64,000 nt of DNA from Lepiota brunneoincarnata. Its lineage: Eukaryota; Basidiomycota; Agaricomycetes; Agaricales; Agaricaceae. The notes beneath the pieces are model-generated. The model worked only from the letters and a program-made list of their open reading frames with translations. It did no database searches and was not told the DNA's origin. Made by a program: the position numbers and the translations under genes. The stretch is taken from assembly GCA_023014365.1 (NCBI GenBank), contig JAEBUN010000075.1, positions 1 to 64,000 on the forward strand. Direction: 5' to 3'. Shown one piece after another: positions 1 to 11,438 of this stretch (positions within the stretch are counted from its first letter, which is position 1; each line of letters starts with the position of its first letter).

Positions 1-1414
1 AAATAAAATTCATGTTTTAGTGCTACACCTATGGTGCATTTCTTTTGGACATCTAAGTTCAATCACCTTTGAAGCTATATAAGCAAAGCCAGAGTGAACA
101 AACCTCAAGTTTTTTGCATCATTCAGCCTTATTACACCATGGTCTATACTTCCCCATCTAAAGTTGCTTGAATTGTTGAACTCTGGTCTTCTGGGATGAC
201 CCATAGACAGATTGGGTCAAGGATCAGTATCCACCACTCTACTGTTGGCCATGGACTTGACAGATTCTCCAAAACTGAAGATCCATATCATGTCAGGCCC
301 AAATCCAGTTGCCCTCAAAAGCTGGATGAGCACCAAGTGCAAGTTGGGGCCCAGCTTCTTGCCTGAACAGAGGTATCCAATGCAACTGAATTAGCTAAAA
401 CCACCTTCCTGGGTGTGTCACACCAAACAGTAGCATGCTCCCTAAAGGAGAAAGGATTGATATGCTGAGTCAGGAGGCCCCATCCCTATATTTCTCCAAT
501 CAATTACAAGAAGCAACATGCATGGGCATACCAGTATTCTGATTGGACGGTTGATGACTGGAAGGAGGTAATTTTCTCCGATGAATCTACATTTCTCCTT
601 TTCAAGTCAGATGGCTGGCAATATGCTTGGATGAAGCCCGGACAGGCCCTGGACCCTTGATTTACCAAGAAGAACATCAAACATGGGGGGGGGGGGAATA
701 TTATGGTTTGGGGGTGCATCACTAGTCAGGGGGTAGGGAGGTTACATCAGATATCCGGCATCATGTGTGGTCTGGATTATGTCAAGATCCTTGAAAAGTC
801 TTATCTAGGGAATCTCAAGGATCTTAATCTGAGATCCACAGGTCAAAGCGCACCATTTTTCCAGCAGGATAACAATCCAGAACACAGGAGTAAAGTTGCT
901 GAGGAATGTTTCAAGAGCAAAAAAATTTGCCACTTGGACTGGCCACCCTCAAGCCCTGATATGAACATTATAGAGCATGCCTGTGACCCTCTCCCTCACA
1001 ACCAGGATGAGATGTGGGCTGCTCTTCAGGAGGAATGGGGTAATATATCTCAAGACTATTTGGACACCCTTTTTGAGAGTATGCCTCATCGTGGTGAGGC
1101 AGTAATTAAGGCCTGGGGTGGAAACACCAAGTACTAACTTGTTTCAAGGTGAATGGTTTTGTTTTCATCCCACAATGCTCTAATCTTATCTCTTAATAGG
1201 TGATGTCCAAAAGTATTGCACCATCCTTTTCACACTCCTCCTCATTTTTTGATTTAAATTCTGTATATTATATCTATCTACTACTATATATCAATTCCCT
1301 ACATGCTTAGCTCTCTGTCAATATAATTTATGGATGAAACAACAATGATCCCGAAGAATGGGAGAGAGTTGATCTGTTGGTCATGTGATGGTACAATACT
1401 TTTGGATGCCACTG
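1..1414 (+). mobile_element. Tc1/mariner element A, left end cut by the window
   Basis: A Tc1-like DNA transposon. Its right terminus (about 1390-1414) reads in reverse complement cagtggcatccaaaagta and is flanked by TA at 1415-1416, the expected target. The same terminus occurs at 22796 and 37796. It interrupts a 708-bp solo LTR: the LTR sequence resumes at 1415 exactly where intact copies have GGATAAC. The left terminus lies before base 1. The transposase inside is broken. Confidence 0.85.
139..1137 (+). pseudogene. Tc1-like transposase, degraded
   Basis: DDE-type transposase remnant. The N-terminal helix-turn-helix begins near 139 (MVYTSPSKVA) and has an early TGA where the related copy at 29510-29734 has TGC (Cys). 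The catalytic region includes FSDES near 575, QQDNNPEH near 865 and NIIEH near 965, consistent with a DD34E triad. Compared with the related copy at 28735-29734 about 30 bases are missing after NIIEHA, apparently by deletion between two GCATGC copies. Several frame breaks mean no functional enzyme is encoded. Confidence 0.8.
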
Positions 1415-2411
1415 TAACCAAAGAAGGCCTTCAATCACTCAACAAGGTGTCTGAGATGGTTGGCCTTGTAGAGCTTAGTAGATTGCACTCAATAAGATAA
1501 TGAGGGAACATACCAAGTTAAGGCAGAGAGTGGTTAATGACTGCTGTCAACAAGATTAAAGCTTAGGGCTTTAATCTCTACTTGTACAAGCCTTTATATA
1601 CCTATGAGATACCATATACTCATGATAGGTTATAGGGATATTTTACTTGTCCTGCACAGCCCCGACCATGATGCGCATCCTAGCTGATGGCATCCTGCTG
1701 CTATTCATATCTTACAATGAGTCATTGTCCTCATTCTCCATTCTACTGCTGTGTGATGTTCCATCACTTTCTTTTAACTCATAATTCTCTTCTCCAAATC
1801 CTATCTCCATGGATTCTTCTTCATTCTCACTCTCCACTCTCTCAGTGCTTCTTTCTGTACTGGAAGTTGGATCAGTCAATCCATAGCTGTCTCCTTCCTC
1901 CTCAGGGTATTCCAGAATATTCTCCAAGGTAATCTCCATCCTGTGAGGGGACTAGCACCCCCTTACACAAGGTATGTCTAGGGGTCTGTGGTTGGGTGTC
2001 CAGGCTTGGCCTCTCTAGCTGATGCCCAATGCCTAAGCCCAACCTTGGCCTTTGGCCACCCCCATCCCCAAGTCTGATCTGCATATGACTAATGTTGTTT
2101 GTATGTTATTTGCATACATTATATTCTAGTAGCTATGTAGTGTTTGGCTACCCAGTCTGTGTGCAGACCACTATGTATATAAGCAGTGTGGGTGTTGATT
2201 GTATTTGCCACCTGAATATCAACTTGGTTCTGGCGCTCTTTACTTCCCCTAACACATCCTTGCATCTCTCACCAAGTCCTGCATGGCATTATAGTACTCC
2301 TCCTCTTTGTCTTCATACTTCTGTGCCTGTAGTTGGTCTGTGGTCTCCAGTATCCATCTTGTAAAATCAAATACTTGATCCAGCTCTTCTGTGTCTGGAT
2401 TGTTCATAACA
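1415..2411 (-). repeat. Solo LTR, 708-bp family, copy 1 (interrupted)
   Basis: Minus-oriented copy of a TGTTATGA...TCATAACA repeat. Its start is at 2411 and it is inserted in the Gypsy A RT frame. Adjacent host sequence is catct (2412-2416); the matching duplicate lies beyond the left edge. It is split by Tc1 element A at 1415 and by a 313-bp solo LTR at 1942-2254. It contains a conserved small acidic reading frame (parts at 1712-1939 and 2255-2408). Confidence 0.8.
1942..2254 (+). repeat. Solo LTR, 313-bp family, copy 1
   Basis: Starts TGTGAGGGGAC and ends CCCCTAACA, with a perfect 5-bp target duplication catcc at 1937-1941 and 2255-2259. A diverged, more CpG-rich copy in the opposite orientation lies at 11918-12228. 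No coding capacity. Confidence 0.9.
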
Positions 2412-3859
2412 CATCTTATCTGGCTCCTGCCCCTCATAAGTGCATACTCTGCCAACCACAATGATCTCAGGCTGACACAACTGAAGCTTCTTTGCAGACA
2501 CAGTTGCTCCAGCATGTTTGAGATGATGAAGAACTCAATTCAAGTCAACAGTGTATTCCCAGACAAATTGGCAAATTCCTGGATTTTCATGGATAACTTC
2601 ATAAGTGCCATTCTCATTTTCATAATGTGTCTTTGGCCCTAACAGTGTGATGTCATCTAGAAAATTTGGAGCCTTCTCCATCTCATGCTGGAGAATGAAG
2701 GCAACATTGTTGTGGAATATGCCAATGGATCTGGTCTATTCCTGAGGTAGAACAGTAAGCCTCATAGTGCCTAGCAGAGTGTCAAAGGTAGTGTAATTAT
2801 GAGATTCTTCTGCTAGCATGTGATGGTCATAACCAACAAACAAGTCAAGACCTGAGTATGTGGATCTTGCTGGCACTGCTCTGCATAAAGGTAAATGAGA
2901 GGTGGCTCTTGATAATCCCAGATTGTGACTGGATTGAGTGGTGTGAGGTTATGGACAATGTGAATGTTGCCATCTTTCTTTGTGACTGTAAACCATTGGT
3001 GCCAATATGAGCTGTAAGAGGGTTCATACACCCCTGTCTCAACTTTCTGCTTGATGAGTCCAATGACCTTTTCACAAATTCCAGGAGAGATCAGAAGTGA
3101 CTTGCAGGTCCATGGCATATGTTCCACCACTGGGATCTTAACTGGTGAGAAATATTCCCCTTGAAACCTCCCCTTCTCTGACTCATCCCATACCAATCCT
3201 TTCTTGTTCTTTTTCAACACACCTGCCACCAATTGCTGCTCCTCCAGCCAAAGAAACTTGTTTGTGAACAGCCCAAGTGCATTCATCCAATCCTGAGTCA
3301 ACTATACACCTGGCAAAAATGCTGATGGAAAGGGGGATAACTCAGGTAGGGGTATCAAGGGATCTTCAGGAAATTGTTGAATTAATTTGATATTCTTAGC
3401 ATTGTTTCTGGGACTGGCCTGACCTTGTCCACCACTTTCTTGTAGGCTAGGCAACATGCACTGGGGTTGTAACTGAATGATGAGGACAGAATGGCATCTG
3501 TAAGTGAGTTGTTCCCTCCTCAAATTTTCATCTTGTCCCCTTCTCCATAATATCCTCCTCCATCTGTTCCCTTGTTGGCACCACCACCTTCCACCCCCTA
3601 TCTACTGGATCCATCACGACAATATCCACATCCCCTCCCATCTTCTCTATTTTCACCAACTTCACCCCCTTCTGCCATGGTCTTCCCAACCACAACCAAA
3701 ATAGTGCATCCTGAGCCACAAAGGCATGTGCATAAGTCATAACACCCCCAACCTCTAGCTCTAAAAACTCAACACACCCCAGCAGCTCCTCCTTCCCCTT
3801 GTTTTCTGTCTGCATTGTTATCTGTTGTGACCTGTTTGCCATCAACCCTAGCTCCCAGT
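2412..3859 (-). pseudogene. Gypsy A protease (3' half) and reverse transcriptase, broken
   Basis: Minus-strand Pol fragment. At 3859-3528 the end of the retroviral-type aspartic protease is visible (ELLGCVEF, ALFWLWLGRPWQ); its first half lies at 7108-7294 beyond the LINE. Then 3301-2813 gives the RT fingers (KKDGNIHIVHNL, PLNPVT), and the RT frame continues through 2812-2412 with in-frame stops (FHNNVAFILQHE, PNFLDDITLLGP, KHAGATVSAKKL). The frame ends abruptly where the 708-bp LTR begins at 2411. RNase H and integrase are not in the window. Confidence 0.8.
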
Positions 3860-4632
3860 GTAAGTCCTCTCTTTTTGTTTTTTTTTTTTCAATCAACAAT
3901 TTATTATACAGGGCCCATTAGCAGTCTGTGCCAATGAATATCTACTACATTGGATTAGCTAAAGAGATGGGGCTGGAGGCCCCATGTGATAAACTATGTA
4001 TGGCTGCAATGGGAGGGGGGAAAGTGACAAAGAGGGAGAAGAGGGTGGTTGGCTCACTCTGGAGGTGGGAGTCCCTTGGGAAGTAGTAGGCTTTGAAGGA
4101 AGGGCAAAGGCAGCTGGGTTGTCTTGAAGAAACTGAACTAGGTCAGAGAGCAGCAGGGAAGTGTTATGCTGAAGGTTGGACTTTGTCCTTGAGAAGTAGG
4201 GGCAGTCAAAGAGGATGTGGTCCCAGGTCTCCAGGAGTTTACCACATGGGCATTGGACTGGTTCATCAGGGAAGAACTGCTGGTGGTATTCTCCAATAGG
4301 GGCATGGCTGGTAATACAGCAGGTGAGGCAAGCAGTGAGAGATGGTGGGTCTTTGGTAGTTAAGATGTGTTATGCAGGTTAGGTGTCTGCAAGGCTCAAT
4401 GTGGTACAGGACAAGTAGACTATTTAGTAGTGCAAGCAAGTCTAAGGCAATACCAAAGAGCAGGAACAAATACAATGTATAATAAGACAAAGCTAGGGAA
4501 TACAAGTGGTAGCTAAGTCTATATAAACTACTGAGACAACTGGTATGTGATAAACAAAAGAATCACATGCAAATGGGCAAGAATCACAAGCTAAAGAGAA
4601 CTAACTATAGATGGGTGGTGGCATGTGATAAC

Positions 4633-5340
4633 TGTTATGATCCATGCTCCTTCTGTATCCGAGGATAACTGGAGACAGCCTTCAATCACTCTACAAGGTG
4701 TCCAAGACGGTTGGCCTTGCAGAGCTTAGTGGATTGCACTCAATGAGATAATGAGGGAACACACCAAGTTAAGGCAGAGAGGGTTAATGACTGCTGTTAA
4801 CAAGATTAAAGCTTAAGGCTTTAATCTCTACTTGTACAGGCCTTATATACCTATGAGATACTATATACTTGTTATAGGTAGTTGAGCTGTTCTACTTGTC
4901 GTCTGCAGTCTTGGCCATGATGCGCATCCTAGCTGATGGCATCCTACTGTTATTTATACTACAGTGAGTCAGTGTCCTCGTTCTCCATTCCACTGCTGTG
5001 CAACGATGTTCCATCGCTTTCTTCTGACTCATAATCTCCTCCTGATTCTATCTCCATGGACTCTCTTCCATTCTTGCTCTCCATTCTCTTGGTGCTTCCA
5101 TCTGTATCGGAGGTTGGATTGGTCAATCCGTGGCTATCTTCTTCATCCTCAGGGTATTCCAGAATATCCTCTAGAGTTATCTCCATTCCTGCTTCTCTTG
5201 CCAAGTCCTGCATGGCATTGTAATACTCCCCTTCTTCATCTTCATATTCCTGTGCTCGCAACTGATCTGTGGTCTCCTGTACCCATCTTGTAAAGTCGAA
5301 TAGTTGCTCTTGTTCTTCTCAGTCTGGACTATTCATAACA
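4633..5340 (-). repeat. Solo LTR, 708-bp family, copy 2
   Basis: Terminal inverted bases TGTTATGA and TCATAACA, with target duplication ataac at 4628-4632 and 5341-5345. Read on the minus strand it contains an acidic reading frame of about 125 codons starting at the ATG in TGTTATGAATAG and ending at 4959 (EYYNAMQDLAREAG, EITLEDILEYPED), with one TGA near its start. Confidence 0.9.
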
Positions 5341-6409
5341 ATAACTAACTATAGACAGGTGCTGATAGTGGGTGATAACATGTGATAAATAAAAATAGGT
5401 GGGTGGGCATACTAGAGGGGAAAATGGTAACAAGATGAGCCAAGTTCCATGGTGTAAGGATGATGGGGCAAGGGGCTTGTTGCTCTTATCAAAGATGGTG
5501 AGAAACTGGGAGCCACGGTATTTGGATGAGGCTGCAATGTCCTTCTGCCATTCAGCAGATGCACTAAGAGTAGCCTGAGCCTGGAGGAAGTTTAGTGTGG
5601 TTGGAGAAGTTGCAGAAGCAGGGAAGTGTACAGATTTGGGCTCATAAGTAACTGAAGCCAAGGCAGGGAGCTGCCGTGTGGAGAGGATAGAGACAAACTT
5701 GATTGTCCAGGAGGGAGAAGCTGCCAGCCAGGGGAATAAGGCTTTAATGACCACCAGAGAGTGAGCCTGTCCAGAGTAGGGGGAGGGATCAAGGATGGTT
5801 ATACAAGAAGAAAAAGAAGAAGAAGAGATAAGGACAGTAATATCTGAAGCATTATCAACAAGAGAGAGAGACGTACATAAACCAGAGCACAAGGTAAATA
5901 AGGCAGCACAGGAGTGTCAACCCTGACCAGGGGAGAGAAATACACTAAAAATAGAGGAAGAAGAGAGGGTAATAGCCACTGAGGCTGATGTGCACAGCCC
6001 AGAATTGGGAAGGGGAGAGTGGGTAGAAATGCAAACTAAGGGAGAGAACTGGGAACAAGAGGAGGAGGAGATGATGGTATCTACCCTACTGCAAAAGAGC
6101 TGAATCTCCACAGGTGTGTGGGACCCAGGAGGAAGAGAGAGAAAGGAAAACCTATCTGAATACAAGTCAAGCAAGCATTGGCCTGGTCTACCAACAGAAG
6201 GGAAAGGAATCAGAGGATTAGTGGCCTTGGCAGCCAACCTGTTAAAGTCCTCGAGAGCACCACCAGTCTGTTTGCAAATGCCTGGGGTAAGGAAGGGGAT
6301 GGCCAGTGGGTGCTTGACTGTGGAGGTAGAGCACCAATCCAGGAGGAAGTGAAGGGTATGAGTGTGGTGAAGCCTGTGAATGCAGAGGACAGCCCTATCA
6401 CACAGTTTG

Positions 6410-6878
6410 TGTTAGGGCAACCTGAGGGCCCAGGCAGCTCAGGGGAACTGAGGGGGGGGCAGAGGCTCACCTGCAGGGGAATCCTAAGAGAATAGGATGA
6501 AGAAACCCCTGCGGGCAAAAACTGTGTATATACATGACTTATATAAGCAATATTAATGAATAGGGGGGTGAAGCGAACTGTCCCAACACTGCTAATGTAG
6601 GAATAAAGAGTGATGAAAGGAAGGAGTGAATACGGTGATAAGGGAGTGTCAGGTAATAGGGGAATATAAGAGAGGTGTCAGGGGGAGTCTGGAGAGGGAG
6701 AGGGAGGGCTTGTGAGGACCTTTATGGGGTGCTTGGGTTGTTCTGGGTATCCTGGGGCTTCTGGCATTTGAAGGGAGAAAGGTATAGTGTGCTGGAGGGT
6801 AAGGGGACACTCTGAGGAATTTTGGGGGTGTGGGACATGCTAGGGGTGTCTTTGTGGCTTCTAAGGTGTCCCCTTACA
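6410..6878 (+). repeat. Solo LTR, ~465-bp family, copy 1
   Basis: Begins TGTTAGGGCAACC and ends GGTGTCCCCTTACA. Target duplication gtttg at 6405-6409 and 6879-6883. A second copy lies at 17952-18415. Inserted in the LINE. Confidence 0.9.
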
Positions 6879-7107
6879 GTTTGCAAAGATGAAGGTGGAG
6901 GGGGATAAGGCCAGCTAGTGCATTGACTCCCCCAACAGGAGAGGTCCTAAATGCACCTGTGACCCAGAGGCCAGCCTTGTGTTGAGCATGTTGGAGCAGA
7001 GAGAGGAGGCCCTTCACTTGGGTACCATGGAAGAACCATAAGGAAGAGCCATAAGTCATGATAGGAACCACACAGGAACAATAGAGGAGATACTTCATGT
7101 AAGTCCT

Positions 7108-7294
7108 TTTCATCACCATGATCTCTGATCCCTCATCCAACAACCCCACTTCTTTCCTCCCCATCACCAGCACATCTACTTCATGAAACAGTATCAAAAA
7201 GTCCAGCTTGATGTTTGGTATATTGACTAATGCTGCTTCCACAGTTAGGGCCTTCTGGGTACATGTGTTTTCCCCCATGACCTTGCATAGATCC
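7108..7294 (-). pseudogene. Gypsy A protease, 5' half
   Basis: Minus-strand frame with VGLLDEGSEIMVM, which corresponds to the active-site loop of a retroelement aspartic protease with Glu in place of the usual Thr or Ser. It continues after the LINE at 3859. The upstream part of the frame is interrupted at 7295 by a solo LTR. Confidence 0.7.
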
Positions 7295-7680
7295 TGTTAT
7301 CAGAAGACTTATCAGAAGGATGGTTATATTTAGTTTACATTCACATGTCACTATGAAACCATCAGTAGTGTACATCAGAAGGACTATTCTTAGTACATGC
7401 CTCATTTCTCCTTATCTCTGACTCGTAATTACTCTGGTCTGGACTATCATAGTAGGAGTACAGCCACACTTAGAAGTATATAAGGATACAGTACATCATC
7501 ATGTATCCTTATCTTAGTGTTATAAAGTTCTTGCCTCCCATAACTCTTTGCCCTTAAACCAGCTGGACTATAGTGCTCTGTCGTCTCCAAGTCACACCTA
7601 GTAGGATAGGACCAAGTCTGTATAGACATCCTGCCACGAACGCTGTGCTACTCAAGAGCAAACCCCTAACCTGGGTAACA
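7295..7680 (+). repeat. Solo LTR, Gypsy C family, copy 1
   Basis: Begins TGTTATCAGAAG and ends CTGGGTAACA, with target duplication gatcc at 7290-7294 and 7681-7685. It carries the family's TATA motif (gtatataagg) and the downstream ATCTTAGTGTT segment. Confidence 0.92.
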
Positions 7681-8062
7681 GATCCCCACTGAGTGACAGG
7701 AGGTCTTTGACTGTAATTTTTGGCACTTCAACATCCAAAATCCCCTTGAGGATGTCCTTCGCTGCCTGTGGGTCCACTAATTTTGACTCAAAACAATATG
7801 CTAGCTGATGTGTGGCTTCCTCAACAATCTCACTGACTTCTTTCTGGTTCTCCATCCCCCTGACAACCTTTTTCCCCTATGCTCTTGTTATCACAAATCC
7901 ATCTGCATCCTCCCTCTCTACCACTTCCTCCAACTCTGTAATTGCTCCCTATATGAAATCATCCTCCTCTTCAAACTCTGCTACTGTGACAAATGAACTC
8001 AGAGCTGTCAGTACTGCCTGCTGGACATAAGGTGGGGTATCTCATATTCCCAACTTGGCATC
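7681..8062 (-). pseudogene. Gypsy A gag-protease linker fragment
   Basis: Part of Gypsy A between two solo LTRs. The minus frame 7855-7652 includes DVEVPKITVKDLLSLSGDL, resembling the region just before the protease in agaricomycete Gypsy elements. No complete gene. Confidence 0.6.
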
Positions 8063-8449
8063 TGTTATCAGAATTCCACATCAGAAGGACAGTTATATTT
8101 AGCTTGAATTCCCATGTCACCATAAAACAATCAGTATTGTACATTAGAAGGACTATACTTAGCTTATGACTCACTCTCTTATCTCTGACTCATAATTACT
8201 CTGGTCTGAATTGTTTATAGTAGGAGCATAGCCATACTTAGTAGTATATAAGGATACAGTACATCACTATGTATCCTTATCTTAGTGTTATACAGTTCTT
8301 GCCTCCTATACCTCTTTGCCCATAAACTGGCTGGACTCATAGTGCTCCATTGTCTCCAAGTCATGCTTAGTAGGACAGGACCAAGTCTGTATAGACATCC
8401 TGTGTTGAACTCTGTGCTACTCACAAGTGAACCCCTAACCCAGGTAACA
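8063..8449 (+). repeat. Solo LTR, Gypsy C family, copy 2
   Basis: TGTTATCAGAATTCC...CAGGTAACA; flanks gcatc (8058-8062) and acatc (8450-8454) match at four of five bases, taken as a target duplication with one later change. Confidence 0.85.
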
Positions 8450-8531
8450 ACATCAATAGCTCCTTTGAGGCCCAAGTGATGCCATTCAATGCAGTATCCA
8501 TTTGGCTGATGAATTGCTTGGCCCAGGCATA

Positions 8532-9722
8532 CAGTGACCTACAAAACCATTCCAATGTTTTGTACTTTTGACTTAAAGTAGTAATAGCTCAGTCAATAAA
8601 ATAGCTAGATTTGTGAATATATTTCTAAACATAGCCAAACATGTGATATCTGACCCTGAGAAGTTGTTTTATGTAATACTTTCAAGTTAGGCAATTATGA
8701 ATTTTGTAAGCATTTTAAATCATTAGAACGGTTTTGTCAATGATATATTATACTAGGCTATCCTATTATTTCTAGTACTTAGAGTAGCCCCCCCTGGCTT
8801 TGAGTACAGCTGCTACTCTTCTAGGCATACTTTCAATTAACTTCTGACACTCAGAAGCTGGAATAGCATCCCACTCCTTCTCTACCCTCTGCCACAACTC
8901 CTCCATACCCTTAGGAGGAGATTCATACTCTCCCAGCTTTCTCTTCACATATTCCCATAAGTGTTCAATGGGATTGAGGTCAGGTGACTGTACTGGCCAG
9001 GTTAGGAGCCTAAAATGATTTTTTTGAGGCTTTTTTGCTTGACCACAGCCTTCATTCTTGCCTGTTTGAGATGTCTTGCCACAGTCTGTGAGGAGACTGA
9101 TGTCCCAATGATGGGAGTAAGAGATTTGGCTATATCTACAGCAGTTTCAGCCTTGCCAGCAGAGATAAGATGGATAGCATGCCAGATATTAGTGGTAGAG
9201 AGTTTTGAAGGATGTCCTCCAAGTGATTTGGTAAGGCTGAAACAATTTTTAGAGGCTAGCCTGGATATGGTACTGTGCCAAACACCAGTAATTGCCTCAA
9301 TTTTAGTATAGGAATGATGAGAATTTAGCAGAGAGAGGATGGTTTGCTTTAGAGTAGAAGATAATGGCTTCATGGTAGGTAGGGGGGTTGAGAATGATGG
9401 GACATAGCTGTCAGCACATTTATTTATATGTAAAAGACACATGGTCACATGATCTTGTTGATTCACAATCAACGGAGTCATGTGATTGCTTGGATTAGTA
9501 TCCAAAATTACCATTGACAAAACTGTTCCAATAACTTAAGATGCTTACAAAATTCATAATTGCCTCATTTAGAAGTATTACATAATGCAACTTTGCAGGG
9601 TTAGATATGACATATTTGGCTATATTTCTAAATATATGCACAAATTTAGCTATTTCATTTACTAAGCTATCACTACTTTAAGTCAAAGGAACAAAACATT
9701 GGAATGGTTTTGTGGGTCACTG
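8532..9722 (-). mobile_element. Tc1-like element D, internally deleted
   Basis: Inverted termini starting CAGTGACC and continuing acaaaaccattccaatg, flanked by TA at 8530-8531 and 9723-9724. This terminal sequence differs from elements A and B, so it is a separate family. The transposase keeps the N-terminal helix-turn-helix region (9520-9010) and the C-terminal SPDLNPIEHLWEYVK region (about 8990-8780). The central part carrying the first two catalytic Asp residues is missing at about 9005, so it cannot encode an active enzyme. Confidence 0.85.
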
Positions 9723-9724
9723 TA

Positions 9725-11037
9725 TGTATTCAGCTGCCACCACACAATCCCAGAGACAGCAGTCCCTTTTCCTGCAGAAATGACATCCAGTATCTATGGG
9801 TCTTGGTGGGTACATGCTACTTCCTTGACTCTGGAGCATTTTTACTGGTCCTATAGTGTTGTTGGTGGTGACAATGCTTGTTGTCTATTGTGATGGTGGC
9901 AGAACTCTCTCTGCAAGTACTGGTGCAACCATAATGAGGTAATGCATATGTAGATGCATAGGCTACTTCCTTGACATCAAGCATGTGAAGCTTTTGGGTA
10001 AGTTCTTCTACCTCATCCTTCTCAGCCCTCCCCTCTACAACCTTCACCTTCCTTATCCTAACCTCCCTCACCCCCTTCTTCTTTTTTTCCTTCCACCCAT
10101 TGTCACTTGACTCCTCTTCTGATTCATCCTCCTCATCACTAGTGTCCTCCGTCTTCCTCCCCCTCTTCCCTTTCCCCTTCTTCCTCCTCCTAGCCAATTG
10201 CTCCAAGATTGGGTCATCATCATCCTCATCTACTACTTCCTTGGAACACATGAAATGGCCTGCCTTCATTGCCCCCTGGATTGTTGGTACTTGCAACTTG
10301 TCAAAATTAATGTCTCAGCTCTCCAGGTGATTTCAGATAGCTTTGCAAGCACTTGGCAGAAGACCCTTCCAAAAATGGCAGTTGCAATTGTCAACATTTA
10401 TCTTGTTGTGCTTGACAAGGTACATATGATGCAACAGGCCAAAACTCTCAGTAGTAAGTGTTGAGGTCATCTTCATCATCAAGATCCCCATCTACTGATT
10501 TGAAAATCAGCTTGACTAGCTGGTTGATTGTAAATTTCTTGCCTAGCTGGGACTTTGAGTATGACCCAAGGATCCTGGTCTTCAAGATCTCAAAGTCATT
10601 GTCAAAACCCTCTAGGCTTTTCCAAAACTGTTTTGTCTTTGTGTCTGTATACCTCACCACTATACATGCCTTCTCCTTCCCATCTAACCCACAAGCCTTC
10701 ACATGCTCCTCAAACTCCTTGAAAAAATCCTTTAACTCCTCTGGATACTTTGGATCAAAATTGGGGGCACAAGAGCTGCCAGGTGCCAGCATCCCTACAA
10801 ACCCCTTTGGTATTGCTGCATTTGACATTGTGCTGGTAGGTGTCTGTCTATCTAGTATAGCATACTGATTGAGTAAGTCCTTTTGTAGATGTCCTTGTAA
10901 TGTCTCTTCAATCTCTGTGGCTGTGCTTTGACTAATAACTTTATTTTCTTTTGTCTTTTGTCCTTTTGCTGGCCTTGGGATCTTTGAATGCTGCAAGAGG
11001 TCCCTTTGATAGGTACATGCTCATGTTGTAAGCTCAC
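9725..11037 (-). pseudogene. Gypsy A gag, degraded
   Basis: Minus-strand Gag remnant. From about 10996 downward: FVGMLAPGSSCAPNFDPKYPEEL, DGKEKACIVVRYTDTKT, ILGSYSKSQ, characteristic of agaricomycete Gypsy Gag. A second frame, 10296-9817, has a highly charged Glu/Lys-rich stretch (KKGKGKRGRK, SDEEDESEEESSD). Frames are broken between the parts. Element D is inserted at its lower-coordinate side. Confidence 0.7.
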
Positions 11038-11121
11038 TCATTGTGATGGTGACTAAGGTTTAGGGACAAGGGTTTTTAGCTGTTAAATGACAGCCTATTC
11101 CTCTTACAGTGGGCTCCAATG

Positions 11122-11438
11122 TGTGGCATTATGAGTTCAGGTGGGTGAAGGGGATAAGGACTGGATAATGGATAAGATAATTGATAAGAGAATGATAATA
11201 TGGCTGAGAGGATAGCTTTCAAGAAAAGGACTTCACTCATCAAATGTGGGTGAGATTTGATAAGAAACTACACTACTACAGACAATTTATATATGTGAGA
11301 CAAGGCTGGTGTCAAAGCACTGAGGCAAAAGAGATTTAGCATAAGTCTAGCTATGTCAAGGCACATTGTGTCAAGGCACATGTCACACTGTTGTGTCTAC
11401 AAGGTCAAGGATATATCTATTTTTATCTGTACTATAGT
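11122..11438 (-). repeat. Gypsy A 5' LTR, main part
   Basis: On the minus strand the LTR ends AATGCCACA at 11122, followed by a candidate primer site TGGAGCCCACTG (about 11107-11118), which begins TGG as expected for pairing to a tRNA 3' CCA. The remaining 46 bp of the LTR is at 38138-38183, ending ATGGCACA, the near-inverse of TGTGGCAT. The gap is explained by an LTR insertion with TSD atagt. Confidence 0.6.

Larger units (their letters stand above)
3869..7098 (-). mobile_element. Tad-like LINE, 5'-truncated, inserted in Gypsy A
   Basis: Non-LTR retrotransposon on the minus strand. Its poly(A) end is the T-rich run at 3869-3890. A 9-bp target duplication GTAAGTCCT lies at 3860-3868 and 7099-7107 and splits the Gypsy A protease codons. 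Only the C-terminal third remains: end of RT, RNase H-like region, and a Cys/His terminus. Two solo LTRs (4633-5340 and 6410-6878) were later inserted in it. The clade assignment is by general resemblance only. Confidence 0.85.
3891..7098 (-). pseudogene. LINE RT C-terminus, RNase H and Cys/His tail, broken
   Basis: In coding order: 7098-6879 RT end (PIMTYGSSLWF, VTGAFRTSPVGG, LAGLIPLHLHL); interruption by an LTR; 6409-5900 linker; 5890-5380 RNase H-like part (ALFPWLAASPSW, YRGSQFLTIFD); interruption by a second LTR; then 4330-3950 the terminus (HAPIGEYHQQFF, CPCGKLLETWDHILFDC), a Cys/His pattern common at the end of fungal LINEs. Multiple stops and shifts; inactive. Confidence 0.8.
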
